Assembly (NCBI RefSeq): GCF_004681185.1
Contig: NZ_SRIF01000001.1
Coordinates: 868,001 to 932,000, forward strand
Length of the DNA stretch: 64,000 bases
From: Haloarcula amylovorans
Lineage (GTDB): Archaea > Halobacteriota > Halobacteria > Halobacteriales > Haloarculaceae
Direction of reading: 5' to 3'
Positions 1-13,914 of the stretch are shown piece after piece. Numbering within the stretch: the stretch's first letter is position 1; the number at the start of each line of letters is the position of its first letter. A program made the translations under genes and the position numbers. The notes beneath the pieces are model-generated. The model did not search any database and was not told the origin of the DNA. It saw only the letters and a list, made by a program, of their open reading frames with translations.

Positions 1-2
1 GT

Positions 3-251
3 CTCACCGACGAGGAACTCAACGAGCTGACCGAGCGACTCGAACCCCACGTCACCGCGAGCGAGGGCCGCGACGTGACCTTCTCCCCCGAACTCGTCTT
101 CGAGGTGGGTTACGAGGAGATTCAGTCCTCGACGAACTACGAGTCGGGCTACGCGCTCCGGTTCCCGCGTTTTCTCGCTGTTCGGGAGGACAAGACCGCC
201 GAGACTGCCGACTCACTCGACCGCGTAACGCGGCTAGCTGAGAGCGAGTGA
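3..251 (+). CDS. ligA: ATP-dependent DNA ligase, C-terminal fragment
   Basis: Only the last 82 residues are in the window; the gene begins upstream. The reading frame opens at base 3 and ends with TGA at 249-251. It carries FEVGYEEIQ followed by SGYALRFPRF and VREDK, the C-terminal OB-fold signature of archaeal and eukaryotic ATP-dependent DNA ligases (motif VI, RFPRxxxxRxDK). The enzyme would seal nicks in replication and repair. It is 66 bp upstream of the co-directional MBL-fold gene. The assignment rests on these motifs only, because the adenylation domain is not visible. Confidence 0.85.
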   Translation, partial: LTDEELNELTERLEPHVTASEGRDVTFSPELVFEVGYEEIQSSTNYESGYALRFPRFLAVREDKTAETADSLDRVTRLAESE

Positions 252-317
252 CCTGCTCGCCTTCTCGACTGATTCCGCGACCAGTACGCGTATACCGTCG
301 CCGTCTGTACCACGGAT

Positions 318-1064
318 ATGACTATCAGACACGACGGCATCACGGCCGAGTGGCTCGGCTACGCGACGCTCCGACTGGAGGGCGAAGACACGGTCGTCTA
401 TCTCGACCCCGGTCGGTACGGCGTTCTCACCGGCGAGTGGGAACCGGATACGCCCGGGGTCGGCCACCCCGAGACGCGCGACTACGCCCCGAAAGACGGC
501 GACGTGGTCTGTGTCACACACGTTCACCACTACGACCCCGACGGCATCCGCCGTGTCGCCAGTGACGACGCGACAATTGTAGCCTTCGAGGGAATTAACG
601 TCCACGGGACGAGCCGCGATTTAGAGCGCCTCTCGGACCTCGACTACGACGTTCGAGAAGTCTCGATGGAGGACGAACTCGTCGCCGACGATGTCCCCAT
701 CTGGACTGTCCCCGCGTACAACGAACCCGACGGGCCGAACGTGGACGAGAATGGCGAGCCAACTCATCCGAAGGGAATCGGCTGTGGCTATCTCGTCTCG
801 ATCGACGGCGTCCGGGTGTTCTGGCCCGGGGACTCGGACGTCCTCCCGGGCCACTCCGAACTCGACGTCTCGCTGTTCGTCCCCTCTATCTCACAGAGTT
901 ACACGATGGACCGCTACGACGCGGCTGAGCTGGCCGAAGCGATGGATCCCGACCTCGTCCTCCCGATACACTACAACACGTTCGACTCGCTGGAGGCCGA
1001 CGACGAGGCGTTCGCCGCTGACGTCGCTAGCCGCCGCGTTCCGGTCGTCTTGGACCGCGACTGA
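318..1064 (+). CDS. MBL-fold metal-dependent hydrolase
   Basis: A 248-residue metallo-beta-lactamase-fold protein of the UlaG-like group. The metal-binding HxHxxD motif is at H68-V69-H70-H71-Y72-D73. A second-shell GDSD lies near residue 171, and PIHYN with H218 comes near the C-terminus. The family hydrolyses phosphoester, lactone or similar bonds with one or two metals, but nothing here fixes the substrate. The ATG at 318 is 66 bp after the ligase stop. The protein is cytoplasmic, with no signal peptide. It converges on top6A, whose 3' end is 49 bp away. A second MBL protein of the same broad type lies at 49644. Confidence 0.85.
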   Translation: MTIRHDGITAEWLGYATLRLEGEDTVVYLDPGRYGVLTGEWEPDTPGVGHPETRDYAPKDGDVVCVTHVHHYDPDGIRRVASDDATIVAFEGINVHGTSRDLERLSDLDYDVREVSMEDELVADDVPIWTVPAYNEPDGPNVDENGEPTHPKGIGCGYLVSIDGVRVFWPGDSDVLPGHSELDVSLFVPSISQSYTMDRYDAAELAEAMDPDLVLPIHYNTFDSLEADDEAFAADVASRRVPVVLDRD

Positions 1065-1112
1065 CCGCTTCTCGCCGCCCGAGAACCGTTCTGGCGGCAG
1101 ACAAACCCGTTC

Positions 1113-2219
1113 TCAGATAACGTCCATCTCGGTCAGTCGCTCGGGGAGGTACGTCTCCGTGACGAAGTCCAACCCGCGGGAGGCCAGCGCCTGCTGTTCG
1201 GCCTTCTTCCCGATGTCGAGTTGCAGCTCGATCTGCTCGCGCCAGAACTCCGTCTGGAAGCGCGGGTCCTCCAGTTCTGATTCGAGCGCGTTGATGTCTG
1301 AGTCGCTGAGCGGGTCGGTCGGCAGGTCGTACTCCACGATGTCGGCCGGGCGGATGCCGACGAACTGCGCTTCCGGCGTCGCCAGATATTCGGAGAGATG
1401 CGCGGACTTGATGGACCCGTATGCCACCGACCCGTAGATGCGGTACGACCACGGGTCACCGTCAGTGAATACCACGACGGGCAGTTCGAGTTCGTCGTGG
1501 AGGCGCTTGGTGAGGCGGCGGGTCGCCCGCGCGGGTTGGCCGCCGAGGTGGACGATAATGGTGTTGTACTCCTCGTCGAAGCCGTTCTCGACGAGTCTGT
1601 CCCGCATCCCACCGGTCTCCACGCAGAGGATGAAATCTGCGTCGTGCTCTAGGAACTCGATGGTATCGACGTTGTTCGGGATCTGGTAGCCACCCTGTCC
1701 TACGTCCTCCTGACAGTGAATCTCTCTGTCGCCCCGATTGGTCTGCTCCCGAAGGAGTAGTGGTCCCATCACCTTCGCACCAGACTCCTCCGGTCGCATG
1801 TGGAAGTCCTCACGGGTGACTTCTGAGACGATTTCCAAGTCCTCGATGAGGTCGTTGGACTCGTCTTGGCTGTTGAACTGTGCCTCTTCCAAGTCCCAGG
1901 ACTCGGAGAGGTAGTACAGTTCACGCAGGGTAGAGGAGCGGTCTTCTTCTAACTGCTGGGCGAGGAAGTCGATGGTGTAGGTCGCCTTCAGTAGCTTCTC
2001 CGCGCCCGAGACCGACTTCGCCGATCGGGTGGAGGTGCGGTCGCCGTACACCCAGACATCCTTGTCCTCGTCGTACTCGATGTTGGACTTCGTCCGCGTC
2101 GGGAGGGTCATCTGCGGCACGTCGCCGTCTGCGAACTGGTCGTAGAACTCCGCCGCGAGGTCGATGAGTTGCTCGCGGGCCTCTTCCTCTTTCTGTGGGG
2201 TGTCTGTCTCTGTGCTCAT
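1113..2219 (-). CDS. top6A: DNA topoisomerase VI subunit A
   Basis: A 368-residue Spo11/Top6A protein, the DNA-cleaving subunit of type IIB topoisomerase VI (A2B2). The winged-helix CAP domain carries [10 protein letters not shown], with the likely catalytic Tyr at 103. The Toprim acidic residues are E201 (VETGGMRD) and D253/D255 (FTDGDPWSY). Length matches the archaeal family. The start is one base after the top6B stop, so the pair is almost certainly co-transcribed as top6B-top6A. The holoenzyme relaxes supercoils and decatenates daughter chromosomes using ATP. Confidence 0.97.
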   Translation of the reverse strand: MSTETDTPQKEEEAREQLIDLAAEFYDQFADGDVPQMTLPTRTKSNIEYDEDKDVWVYGDRTSTRSAKSVSGAEKLLKATYTIDFLAQQLEEDRSSTLRELYYLSESWDLEEAQFNSQDESNDLIEDLEIVSEVTREDFHMRPEESGAKVMGPLLLREQTNRGDREIHCQEDVGQGGYQIPNNVDTIEFLEHDADFILCVETGGMRDRLVENGFDEEYNTIIVHLGGQPARATRRLTKRLHDELELPVVVFTDGDPWSYRIYGSVAYGSIKSAHLSEYLATPEAQFVGIRPADIVEYDLPTDPLSDSDINALESELEDPRFQTEFWREQIELQLDIGKKAEQQALASRGLDFVTETYLPERLTEMDVI

Positions 2220-2220
2220 A

Positions 2221-4611
2221 TCAGGCGTCCACCGTCAGTTTCTCGTCTTCGACGCCGTCGACCGAGACGGTGAACTCGGCGTCGTCTGCTACGCTGTACT
2301 CCAAGACTGCCGTCTCGCCCGGTTCGACCGTGGCGGACCACTTCACGAACCACTCGCCGTCCATCTCGACGACGTTCGCGCCGTTCTTGACCTCGGGACG
2401 GGCCGTGACGATGTCGGTCAGGTCCACGTCCGCGTTCACGTCGTCGTTGTTCTCGACGACGAGGCGAACCGTCCCGTCCTCGACCTCCCGTTCGACGAGG
2501 ACGTTGTTCATGATGCGGGCCAGCGAGTCGTCGATGTTCAGCTCCTCGTTGGCCGTGACCTGCGTGAGTTTCTCGGCCATCTCCGGGAGGATGGTCGCCA
2601 GTTTGTCCTGCTTCTCGCGGCGCTGGCGCATCGAGCGGCGCTTGTTGAGGTAGCTCTTGAGTTCGCGGGCGGCCTCCCGGATAGCGAGTTCGATCTCGTC
2701 TTCCATCTCGGGGACGTTGGCGATGGCGTCCTTCGATTCGCTGGTGAAGGGGACGTTCGTCGAGGCGACGTGGACCATGATGACCGCCGGGCCGTTCGGG
2801 ATGCCCGACCCACCGGGTTGGTCCAGGTTGTAGTTGCGCCAGTTGATGGTCTTGATAACGTCCGTCGTTGCACACGCGCCGCGCTGATAGACGAGCGGGA
2901 CGCGGTTGGCGAAGCGCATCACTTCGACGCCGCCCTCCGCTTTGAGTTCGCCGCCGTAGGCGATACCGGCCTCGACGATGAACGGGTCGCCGCCGTGGAC
3001 CGCTGCGTCGCGCGTCGAGGCGGCGTAGAAGTCCGCGTCGAACTCCTTTCGCAGCCCGGACTCGACCAGTTCGGCGGTGATCGGGGCCAGACAGTCCGTC
3101 GGCGGCGACATGATGTCCGTCTTCCGCATCGCGGTCAGGAGTTCGCTCGCTGTGTCGCGGTCGTCGGCCACTTCGGCGACGTTCGGCGGGTCGTCAGGGA
3201 CCCGAACGGCCGCGTCCCACAGCTGGCCGACGACGTTCTCGCGGGCCGTCTCGCCGAAGGTGGCGTCGTCCTGCTCTTCGGTCATGTCGGCCGCGCGGTC
3301 GACGTACTCGCGGAACTCGTCACGGGTGAGGCGATGGCGGCTCTCTGGGTCGAATTTATCAGCTAATCGGCTGGCCAGTCCCTCGACGACGGCGTCGTCC
3401 TTTCGGGTGGTCGTCGCGGCGTCGACCAGCCCGTAGAGGTCGCTCGCTCGCTCGTCGGTGACGACCGACCATGCCGCGGCGACGGCGTTCTCCCGCACCG
3501 TCTCACCAAACGTGGTGCCGTGGTCGGCCTCGACCGCTTCGGCGGCCTCGGCGACGATGGCTTCGATTTCGTGGTGGGCCACCCGGTCGCGGTCGTGGAT
3601 AGCCGCCGAGATCGCGTCAGCGAACTCGCTGGTAGCCGTCGCGCCCTTGTTGGCGACGGCATCCTCGACGGCCGAGGCGATGTCGACGTCCTCCTGTGTC
3701 TTCGGGGGTTGCCACGCCATCCCGCGACCGTAGTGACGGTCGTTGAAGTTCTCGACGACGCTGGTCGCCGTCTTCCCGCCGACGCGCGTGAACTCCTCCT
3801 GTAAAAATCCGGAGACCGAATAGGAGTCCGTCGCCTCCAGCATCTTCAGCAGTGTGCCGAGTTCGACGCCGTGAGGATGGGGGCGAATCTCCTCGGTTTC
3901 GTCGGGGAGCCCCGCGCCCTCGACGCGTTCGAACTTCAGCGGTTCGTCTAGCCCGGGTTCGTCGAACTCGATGCGGGCGTGGGGGTTGACGACGGCCGTG
4001 TCCTGGATGTAGTCGTGGAGGCTGCCGCGAGCGCGCATGTTGGCCTCCATCTCCAGTTCGATGCGTGTCCCGTGTGGGCGTTCCCACGAGGTGGTCTCGT
4101 CGACGCTGATCTCGGGTTCGTTCGAGTCCGTGTCGACGATGAGTTCGAAGTACTGCGCGTCGGCTTGGCCCTTCGGTCGGGAGGTGATCTTCGCGGGTTT
4201 GCCGGAGGTGAGTTGCGAGTAGAGGACGGCGGCGGAGATGCCGATTCCCTGTTGGCCGCGGTTCTGCTCGCGGGCGTGGAACCGAGAGCCGTAGAGGAGC
4301 TTCCCGAAGATCTTCGGGAGCTGTTCTTTCGTGATGCCGGGGCCGTTATCCTCGACGATGAGGCGGTAGTAGTCGCCAGCCTCCTGAATTTCGACGTAGA
4401 TATCCGGTTTGATACCGGCTTCCTCGCAGGCGTCGAGCGCGTTGTCCACCGCCTCCTTGACGGCGGTGACGAGCGCCCGGGCCCCCGAGTCGAAGCCGAG
4501 CATGTGCTTGTTCTTCTCGAAGAACTCGGCGATGGAGATGGCGCGCTGAGATTCGGCCAGCTCCTCGGCGATACCCTCCCCCTCGCCGAGTTGAGACTGA
4601 TACGAGGTCAT
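2221..4611 (-). CDS. top6B: DNA topoisomerase VI subunit B (ATPase)
   Basis: A 796-residue Top6B. The GHKL ATPase domain shows the N-box ([10 protein letters not shown]57), DNGPG at 88-92 and GQQGIG at about 119-124. H2TH and transducer regions follow. The protein is longer than crenarchaeal Top6B: an acidic, Ala-rich helical insertion lies around residues 320-480 and an Ig-like C-terminal domain sits at the end, as usual in haloarchaea. It is the first gene of the top6B-top6A operon and diverges from gyrB across 179 bp. ATP binding dimerises the subunit to form the gate that drives strand passage. Confidence 0.97.
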   Translation of the reverse strand: MTSYQSQLGEGEGIAEELAESQRAISIAEFFEKNKHMLGFDSGARALVTAVKEAVDNALDACEEAGIKPDIYVEIQEAGDYYRLIVEDNGPGITKEQLPKIFGKLLYGSRFHAREQNRGQQGIGISAAVLYSQLTSGKPAKITSRPKGQADAQYFELIVDTDSNEPEISVDETTSWERPHGTRIELEMEANMRARGSLHDYIQDTAVVNPHARIEFDEPGLDEPLKFERVEGAGLPDETEEIRPHPHGVELGTLLKMLEATDSYSVSGFLQEEFTRVGGKTATSVVENFNDRHYGRGMAWQPPKTQEDVDIASAVEDAVANKGATATSEFADAISAAIHDRDRVAHHEIEAIVAEAAEAVEADHGTTFGETVRENAVAAAWSVVTDERASDLYGLVDAATTTRKDDAVVEGLASRLADKFDPESRHRLTRDEFREYVDRAADMTEEQDDATFGETARENVVGQLWDAAVRVPDDPPNVAEVADDRDTASELLTAMRKTDIMSPPTDCLAPITAELVESGLRKEFDADFYAASTRDAAVHGGDPFIVEAGIAYGGELKAEGGVEVMRFANRVPLVYQRGACATTDVIKTINWRNYNLDQPGGSGIPNGPAVIMVHVASTNVPFTSESKDAIANVPEMEDEIELAIREAARELKSYLNKRRSMRQRREKQDKLATILPEMAEKLTQVTANEELNIDDSLARIMNNVLVEREVEDGTVRLVVENNDDVNADVDLTDIVTARPEVKNGANVVEMDGEWFVKWSATVEPGETAVLEYSVADDAEFTVSVDGVEDEKLTVDA

Positions 4612-4638
4612 GTCGTGCCATAGGTACCGCCGTCGAGG

Positions 4639-4644
4639 TTAAAA
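4639..4644 (-). promoter_or_regulatory. TATA-like element upstream of top6B
   Basis: Read leftward, the sequence is CCTTTTAACC, with its TTTTAA core 28-33 nt before the top6B ATG. That spacing fits an almost leaderless haloarchaeal transcript. It is placed by position and base composition only. Confidence 0.45.
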
Positions 4645-4744
4645 GGTAATCGCCACCAGGGTGAAAGTGAAACGCGCGGCGGCGGGGATCGGGCCATCGG
4701 TAGTATCCGCTTACCGGTGCGACCGTTTGCCGCGCACACGCGCG

Positions 4745-4767
4745 TGCGGGAACTTTATAATCCCGCA
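4745..4767 (+). promoter_or_regulatory. gyrB promoter: TATA box inside a 7-bp dyad
   Basis: The TATA-like TTTATAA (4754-4760) lies 31 nt upstream of the gyrB ATG. It is bracketed by a perfect inverted repeat, TGCGGGA (4745-4751) and TCCCGCA (4761-4767), with a 9-bp spacer. A dyad centred on the TATA box is the geometry expected of an operator that competes with TBP/TFB, or of a supercoiling-sensitive promoter. The repeat is seen directly; its regulatory role is inferred. Confidence 0.6.
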
Positions 4768-4775
4768 TCGACTAA

Positions 4776-9169
<4,394 letters not shown>

Positions 9170-9173
9170 CGGA

Positions 9174-9202
9174 CTCGAATCGCTCTGCGATTCGAGCTTT
9201 TT
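9174..9202 (+). terminator. Hairpin and T-run terminator after gyrA
   Basis: A perfect 10-bp stem, CTCGAATCGC/GCGATTCGAG with a TCT loop (9174-9196), is followed by CTTTTT. It begins 5 bp after the gyrA stop. Archaea mainly need the T-run; here both parts are present, so the gyrBA transcript very probably ends here. Confidence 0.75.
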
Positions 9203-9283
9203 GGTGCAGGTTTTTCGAGTTGCGCGACGCGTCGCTGTCAATGAAAGGTGAGAGACGAACAGGGCGGAGGCGCTACAGCCGGT

Positions 9284-10327
9284 ATGGAAGTTCGGGAGCA
9301 TCTGTCTCAACACGAGCGGGCTGAACAGCTCCCCCTCGTGACAGAGTCCGCGACGGTGACGCTCGCGGAGGCGATGGACCGTAACCGCACCGAGGAGGTA
9401 GAGGACGCCATTCGCGAGCAACTCGAAGCGGTCGACGGGGCGAACTGGCTCTCAGAGATTCACGACGGAGCAGAGTACCAGTGGGAGGAGTTGGCAGACC
9501 GGTTGGACACAGTTGACATCTCGGATTATCGCCGCGACGACATCTCGACGCTCGTCGACCGGTTCGAGCGGGCGTACCCGTCGCTCTTGCGAGTGCGAGT
9601 GCGAGTCGATGAGAAACTCAATTTCGCGCCGGGGCAGTACGTAACGCTTCAGTTTCACGACACACCGCGGGCGTACTCCCTGTCGGATTCGCCCAACGAG
9701 GACGAACTGGGCTTTGGCATCCGGCGGGTGCCCGGCGGCCGGTTGACGAGCGACTTGTTCCAGGAACTCGAGGTCGACGACCAGGTGGTCGTCCGCGGTC
9801 CGAACGGGGAGATGACGTTAGACGACCCCTCGAATCGGGATATGGTGTTTCTCGCCACAGGGACCGGTGCCGCCCCGTTCAAGAGCATGATAGACTACAC
9901 GTTCGAGGAAGACAGAGACACCGTCGACGGGGAACAGCGAGACGTCTGGCTGTTCCTTGGCTGTGGCTGGGAAGACGACATCCCACACCGAGAGCACTTC
10001 GAGGACCTCGCGGCCGAACGGGAAAACTTCCACTTCGTTCCGACGCTGACCCGCGAGCCGTTGCTGACCGACTGGGACGGCGAGACCGACTACGTTCAGC
10101 AGGTGTTCATCAAGCACTTGGGGGACGAACTCGACGAAACAGAACTGCCAAACGGGTTCGCGGACATGGCAACCGAACAGCCGAAGACGGATATCGACGA
10201 GCGAATTCACCCTGAGAACACCGAACTGTACGCCTGTGGCGTCACGGCCATGGTGACGACGCTCGTCCGTGCGGCGAAAGCGGTCGGCGTCCCCGAGGAC
10301 TCGATGCAGTACGAAGGGTTCGGGTAA
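9284..10327 (+). CDS. Ferredoxin reductase-type FAD/NAD(P) oxidoreductase with N-terminal extension
   Basis: A 347-residue protein, counted from the ATG at 9284 (a GTG at 9248 would add 12 residues). Residues from about 95 form the FNR fold: FAPGQYVTLQF, the flavin-binding RAYSLSDSP (129 on), the nucleotide-binding ATGTGAAPFKSM (191 on), then YACGV and a C-terminal FG. It should pass electrons between NAD(P)H and a ferredoxin-like partner. The first 90 residues are an acidic helical region unlike the FNR core, perhaps for partner docking. It converges on the arginase gene with 3 bp between them. Partner and direction of electron flow are not evident. Confidence 0.8.
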   Translation: MEVREHLSQHERAEQLPLVTESATVTLAEAMDRNRTEEVEDAIREQLEAVDGANWLSEIHDGAEYQWEELADRLDTVDISDYRRDDISTLVDRFERAYPSLLRVRVRVDEKLNFAPGQYVTLQFHDTPRAYSLSDSPNEDELGFGIRRVPGGRLTSDLFQELEVDDQVVVRGPNGEMTLDDPSNRDMVFLATGTGAAPFKSMIDYTFEEDRDTVDGEQRDVWLFLGCGWEDDIPHREHFEDLAAERENFHFVPTLTREPLLTDWDGETDYVQQVFIKHLGDELDETELPNGFADMATEQPKTDIDERIHPENTELYACGVTAMVTTLVRAAKAVGVPEDSMQYEGFG

Positions 10328-10330
10328 TTC

Positions 10331-11245
10331 CTAGAGAATTCGCTTGCCGAACGCGCTCGCGGCCAGTTCGCAGGCGAGTTCCGCGGTCTGATTGTGGTCG
10401 TCGAGGATGGGATTGACTTCGACCAGTTCCATCGAGCGGAGTTTGTCGTGCCGCTCTGCGACGTACTCCATGGCGATGTGGGCTTCGCGGTAGGAGACGC
10501 CGCCGCGGACCGGCGTCCCGACGCCGGGGGCCTCAGTCGGGTCGAGCCAGTCCAGATCCAGCGAGGCGTGGATGGCGTCGGTGCCGTCCGCCGCGATATC
10601 GAGGGCTTCTTCGACGACCTCCGGGACGCTTCGAGCGTCGACATCGGACATGGAGTAGGCGGTCACGTCGCTCTCTCGGATGAGCCGTCGCTCGCCCTCG
10701 TCCAGGTTACGGAGACCGACCAGCGCGACGTTCTCCTCGCTGACCGCGGGTGTATGGGCCCAGGACTTGTCGGCGAACGACCCCTTGCCGAGGATTGCCG
10801 CAAGCGACATCCCGTGGATGTTACCGCTCGGGGTCGTTTGAGGGGTGTTGAAATCGCCGTGGGCGTCGAACCAGACGACGCCGAGCGACTCGTCGGGTTC
10901 GGCCGCCCCAGCGACGGTCCCGATAGCGATGGAGTGGTCGCCGCCCAGTACCAGCGGGAACTCGCCGTCGTCGATGGTCCCGCTCACGGCCGTTCGCACG
11001 TCTTCGCAAACTTCTCTCGTCTCTCGGCGGAACTTCGCCCGCCCGCCGCGGGGTTGGTCCGCGTCCGGGTCGCTGGCTTCCGGTCTCGGCACTGCGAGGT
11101 CGCCGCCGTCCGTACAGTCGATACCGAGTCGGTCTAGCTGTTCGGCCAGCCCGCCGTAGCGAATTGCCGAGGGCCCCATATCGACACCGCGCCGGTCGGC
11201 CCCGAGGTCCATGGGAACGCCGAGGACGCGGACGGTTCTGTCCAT
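10331..11245 (-). CDS. rocF: Arginase
   Basis: A 304-residue ureohydrolase with the full binuclear manganese site: GGDHS (H104), WFDAHGD (D127, H129, D131) and SLDLDWLDP (D230, D232). The N-terminus (DLGADRRGVDMGPSAIRY) and PGVGTPVRGG are more arginase-like than agmatinase-like. It hydrolyses L-arginine to ornithine and urea in arginine catabolism. It stands alone in its direction, transcribed away from the sensor kinase at 11322. Agmatinase or formiminoglutamase activity cannot be ruled out from motifs alone. Confidence 0.85.
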   Translation of the reverse strand: MDRTVRVLGVPMDLGADRRGVDMGPSAIRYGGLAEQLDRLGIDCTDGGDLAVPRPEASDPDADQPRGGRAKFRRETREVCEDVRTAVSGTIDDGEFPLVLGGDHSIAIGTVAGAAEPDESLGVVWFDAHGDFNTPQTTPSGNIHGMSLAAILGKGSFADKSWAHTPAVSEENVALVGLRNLDEGERRLIRESDVTAYSMSDVDARSVPEVVEEALDIAADGTDAIHASLDLDWLDPTEAPGVGTPVRGGVSYREAHIAMEYVAERHDKLRSMELVEVNPILDDHNQTAELACELAASAFGKRIL

Positions 11246-11321
11246 ACACCGTGCTACGTCAGCGACCGAATAAAAGTAGGGACATTAGTTAAGTCAATAT
11301 CGCTCATATTATCACTCATCA

Positions 11322-12839
11322 ATGGGGTCAGACGACGATGTCGCCTCGCATCTCCTCTATCTCGATGCTAACACGGTTCGCACCGAACAGGGGGCGCGTG
11401 AGCTAGAGCGACGATCCGACGCGACTGTGTACACTGCCAACTCCGCCGAGGACGCACTCGAACGTCTCGCTTGGCCCGACATCGACTGCCTGGTGATCGG
11501 TCACGATCCCGACCGATTTGACGGAATCGATGCCGCCGAACGAATCGGTGCCGCCCACCCCTGTCTCCCGGTCGTTCTCTTCTCTCGCGCTGGCGACGGG
11601 TCCGCTGCCCGAGCGGTCGGGACCGGAATCGACGAGTTTGTCGGCCACGACGGGCCGGACGCCTTCGAGACGCTCGCAGCGACAGCGGTCGAGGTAGCCA
11701 TGGAGTCTCGCATCGACAGCGACCACGAGACCGACGACATCGACCCGGCGGCCGCGCCCAACGTCGACGAAAAGACCGTCGATCGAATGCTCGAACGGGA
11801 CCTCGACAGAGCGGAACTCATCGAGTTGCTCCACAAGAGTCGCCTCTTCGACTCCATCTTTGGGTCGATCCCGGTCCATCTCTACGTCAAAGACGACCAG
11901 GCCCGCCACCAGTACGTGAGTTCGGGCTACTTCGAGGAGTCGGTCGACGATTTCCTCGGCAACACCGACCCCGAGATCGGCATCGTCGCCAACCGGCACG
12001 CCCGGCGGGCCTACGTCGAAGACAAGTACGTCATCGAGGAGGGAGAACCGGTCCTCGATAAGGTCGAGTACCTACCGATGCTCGATCAATGGAACCTCAC
12101 GTCGAAAGTCCCGTGGCACGGTTCCGACGGCGAAGTGGTCGGCCTCATCGGCGTCACCCGTGACATCTCCGAGCGGAAAGAGCGACAGGAGCAGGTGAGA
12201 CGCCAAAACGAGCGGCTCAACCGCTTTGCCGACATGCTGAGCCACGATATTCGGAACCCGCTACAGATTGCACAGTCACGCCTCGAACTCGCCCGCGATA
12301 CCGGGGAGGACACCCACCTCGACGCCGCCGAATCTGCACTCGAACGGATAGACGAACTCATCGAGGACGTCCTTTCGCTCGCGCGTCAGGGGCAGGAGGT
12401 CGTCGCCCCCTCACCGGTCGACGGCGACGACGTGGTGGACGTGACGTGGGCGGCAGTAGACGCCCCGGACGCGACTGTCGAACGCGTCACACCGCTCGGG
12501 ACGATCATGGGTGACGAGAGCCGGCTCCGCCAGCTGATGGCGAACCTCTTTCGGAACGCGATCGAACACGGCGGCCCGGCGGTCACGGTCCGAATCGGTC
12601 GCCTCGACCAGCACGAGGGCTTTTTCGTCGAAGACGACGGCCCGGGGTTCCCCGACATCGATGACGAAGAACTGTTCGAGGCTGGCTACACGACGGCTCA
12701 TCACGGAACCGGCTTCGGGCTCTCTATCGTCAAGGAGATCGCGGAGGCACACGACTGGACCGTCGCGGCGACGACCGGAAGCGACGGCGGTGCGAGAGTG
12801 GAGTTCCGCGGCGTCGAGCGACCGACCGAGGACCAGTAG
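11322..12839 (+). CDS. PAS-domain sensor histidine kinase with receiver-like N-terminus
   Basis: A 505-residue soluble kinase with no membrane segment. Residues 1-130 form a receiver-like domain (DCLVIGHDPDRFDG). A PAS domain follows at about 180-285 (DSIFGSIPVHLYVKDDQ to GVTRDISERK). The HisKA H-box is LSHDIRNPLQIA. The HATPase domain has the N-box NLFRNAIEHGG, G1 EDDGPGFPD and G2 HHGTGFGLSIVKEIAEAH. It probably phosphorylates a receiver protein in response to a cytoplasmic or redox cue. No response-regulator gene adjoins it, which is common for haloarchaeal orphan kinases. The signal is unknown. Confidence 0.88.
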   Translation: MGSDDDVASHLLYLDANTVRTEQGARELERRSDATVYTANSAEDALERLAWPDIDCLVIGHDPDRFDGIDAAERIGAAHPCLPVVLFSRAGDGSAARAVGTGIDEFVGHDGPDAFETLAATAVEVAMESRIDSDHETDDIDPAAAPNVDEKTVDRMLERDLDRAELIELLHKSRLFDSIFGSIPVHLYVKDDQARHQYVSSGYFEESVDDFLGNTDPEIGIVANRHARRAYVEDKYVIEEGEPVLDKVEYLPMLDQWNLTSKVPWHGSDGEVVGLIGVTRDISERKERQEQVRRQNERLNRFADMLSHDIRNPLQIAQSRLELARDTGEDTHLDAAESALERIDELIEDVLSLARQGQEVVAPSPVDGDDVVDVTWAAVDAPDATVERVTPLGTIMGDESRLRQLMANLFRNAIEHGGPAVTVRIGRLDQHEGFFVEDDGPGFPDIDDEELFEAGYTTAHHGTGFGLSIVKEIAEAHDWTVAATTGSDGGARVEFRGVERPTEDQ

Positions 12840-12869
12840 CTGCTCGTTCTCACGCCCCCGCGTTCCGTC

Positions 12870-13790
12870 TCAGTCGTACTGTTCACAGACGCGTTCGACG
12901 CCCGCTTCGAAGGAGATCGTCGGCTCCCAGCCCGTTGCCTCGTGTATCTTCGAGTAATCCGCACAGGTATCGTGGACGTACACGTTCTCCGGAATGGGAT
13001 TGTCTTCGTACACTGGTTCTACGTCCGTTCCGAGTGTCTCGTTGAGCACGTCGACGAGATAGTTGAAACTGTACTGCTCGCCGGTTCCGAGGTTGTAGAT
13101 CCCAGTGAGTTCGTGGTCGGCCGCGAGTTCGAGACCACGAACGATGTCGTCGACGTGCGTGAAGTCGCGGGTCTGCGTGCCATCGCCCCAGATCACGGGG
13201 TTCTCGCCGTTGGCGATGTCGTCGGCGAACTGTGCGATGAGATTGGCGTATTCGCCCTTGTGCTCTTCGGCCCCGTCTTCCATCCCCTGATACACCGAGA
13301 AAAAGCGCATTCCGGCCAGCGACATATCGTAGTGGTTGTGGAAGTACTCGGCGTAGTTCTCCCGCGCGAGCTTCGACGCCTCGTAGCCGGTGTTCACGTG
13401 GACTTCCATATCCTCCGGCGAGGGGTCGGTACGGTCGCCGTAGATCGACGACGTCGATGCGTAAACGACCGTGTCACAGCCGTCGTCGCGGGCCTGCTCG
13501 ACGACGTTGACGAACCCCTCGACGTTGACGCGAGCGCCGGTCGTCGGGTCGTCTTCGTGCATCGCATACGAAGAGAGCGCAGCGAGATGAAACACGACGT
13601 CGACGTCCGTCGGGAGGTCGTCGTCGAGGACGGTCCGCTCGACGTATTCGACGCGCTCGTCTACGTTGTCAACTGTCCCGAGATAGCCATCGTCCAGCGC
13701 GATGACATCGTTTTCGGCCGCAAGCGAGTTCGCCAGATTCGAACCGATAAAACCGCCGCCGCCGGTCACTAAAATCCGCTTATCCTGCAT
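12870..13790 (-). CDS. NAD-dependent sugar-nucleotide epimerase/dehydratase
   Basis: A 306-residue extended-SDR protein. The Rossmann motif TGGGGFIG is at 9-16. The catalytic part has YASTSSIYG and Y136-x3-K140 (GYEASK). The C-terminal substrate segment is DDIVRGLELA to NLGTGE. The ATG at 13790 puts the motif where the family has it; the frame is open further upstream but that stretch looks non-coding. It resembles UDP-glucose 4-epimerases and related enzymes that feed surface glycan synthesis, so it may supply the glycan genes at 27-43 kb. The exact substrate is not determined. Confidence 0.85.
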   Translation of the reverse strand: MQDKRILVTGGGGFIGSNLANSLAAENDVIALDDGYLGTVDNVDERVEYVERTVLDDDLPTDVDVVFHLAALSSYAMHEDDPTTGARVNVEGFVNVVEQARDDGCDTVVYASTSSIYGDRTDPSPEDMEVHVNTGYEASKLARENYAEYFHNHYDMSLAGMRFFSVYQGMEDGAEEHKGEYANLIAQFADDIANGENPVIWGDGTQTRDFTHVDDIVRGLELAADHELTGIYNLGTGEQYSFNYLVDVLNETLGTDVEPVYEDNPIPENVYVHDTCADYSKIHEATGWEPTISFEAGVERVCEQYD

Positions 13791-13914
13791 ATTTGTAGGT
13801 GGTCTGTCGATTCGTAAATCCGTATCGCTTTCCGCTCTCGTGGTTATCCGGCAAAATCCGGGGAGGACGCCCACCACCGTCGCCTTTAAGGACGGCTATA
13901 CCGAACCATCGACT

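Noticed and set aside
2164-3366. 400-codon open frame antisense to top6B
   Set aside because: It mirrors the high-GC codon pattern of top6B on the other strand; the product is rich in Asp, Val and Arg with no motif, and top6B is beyond doubt.
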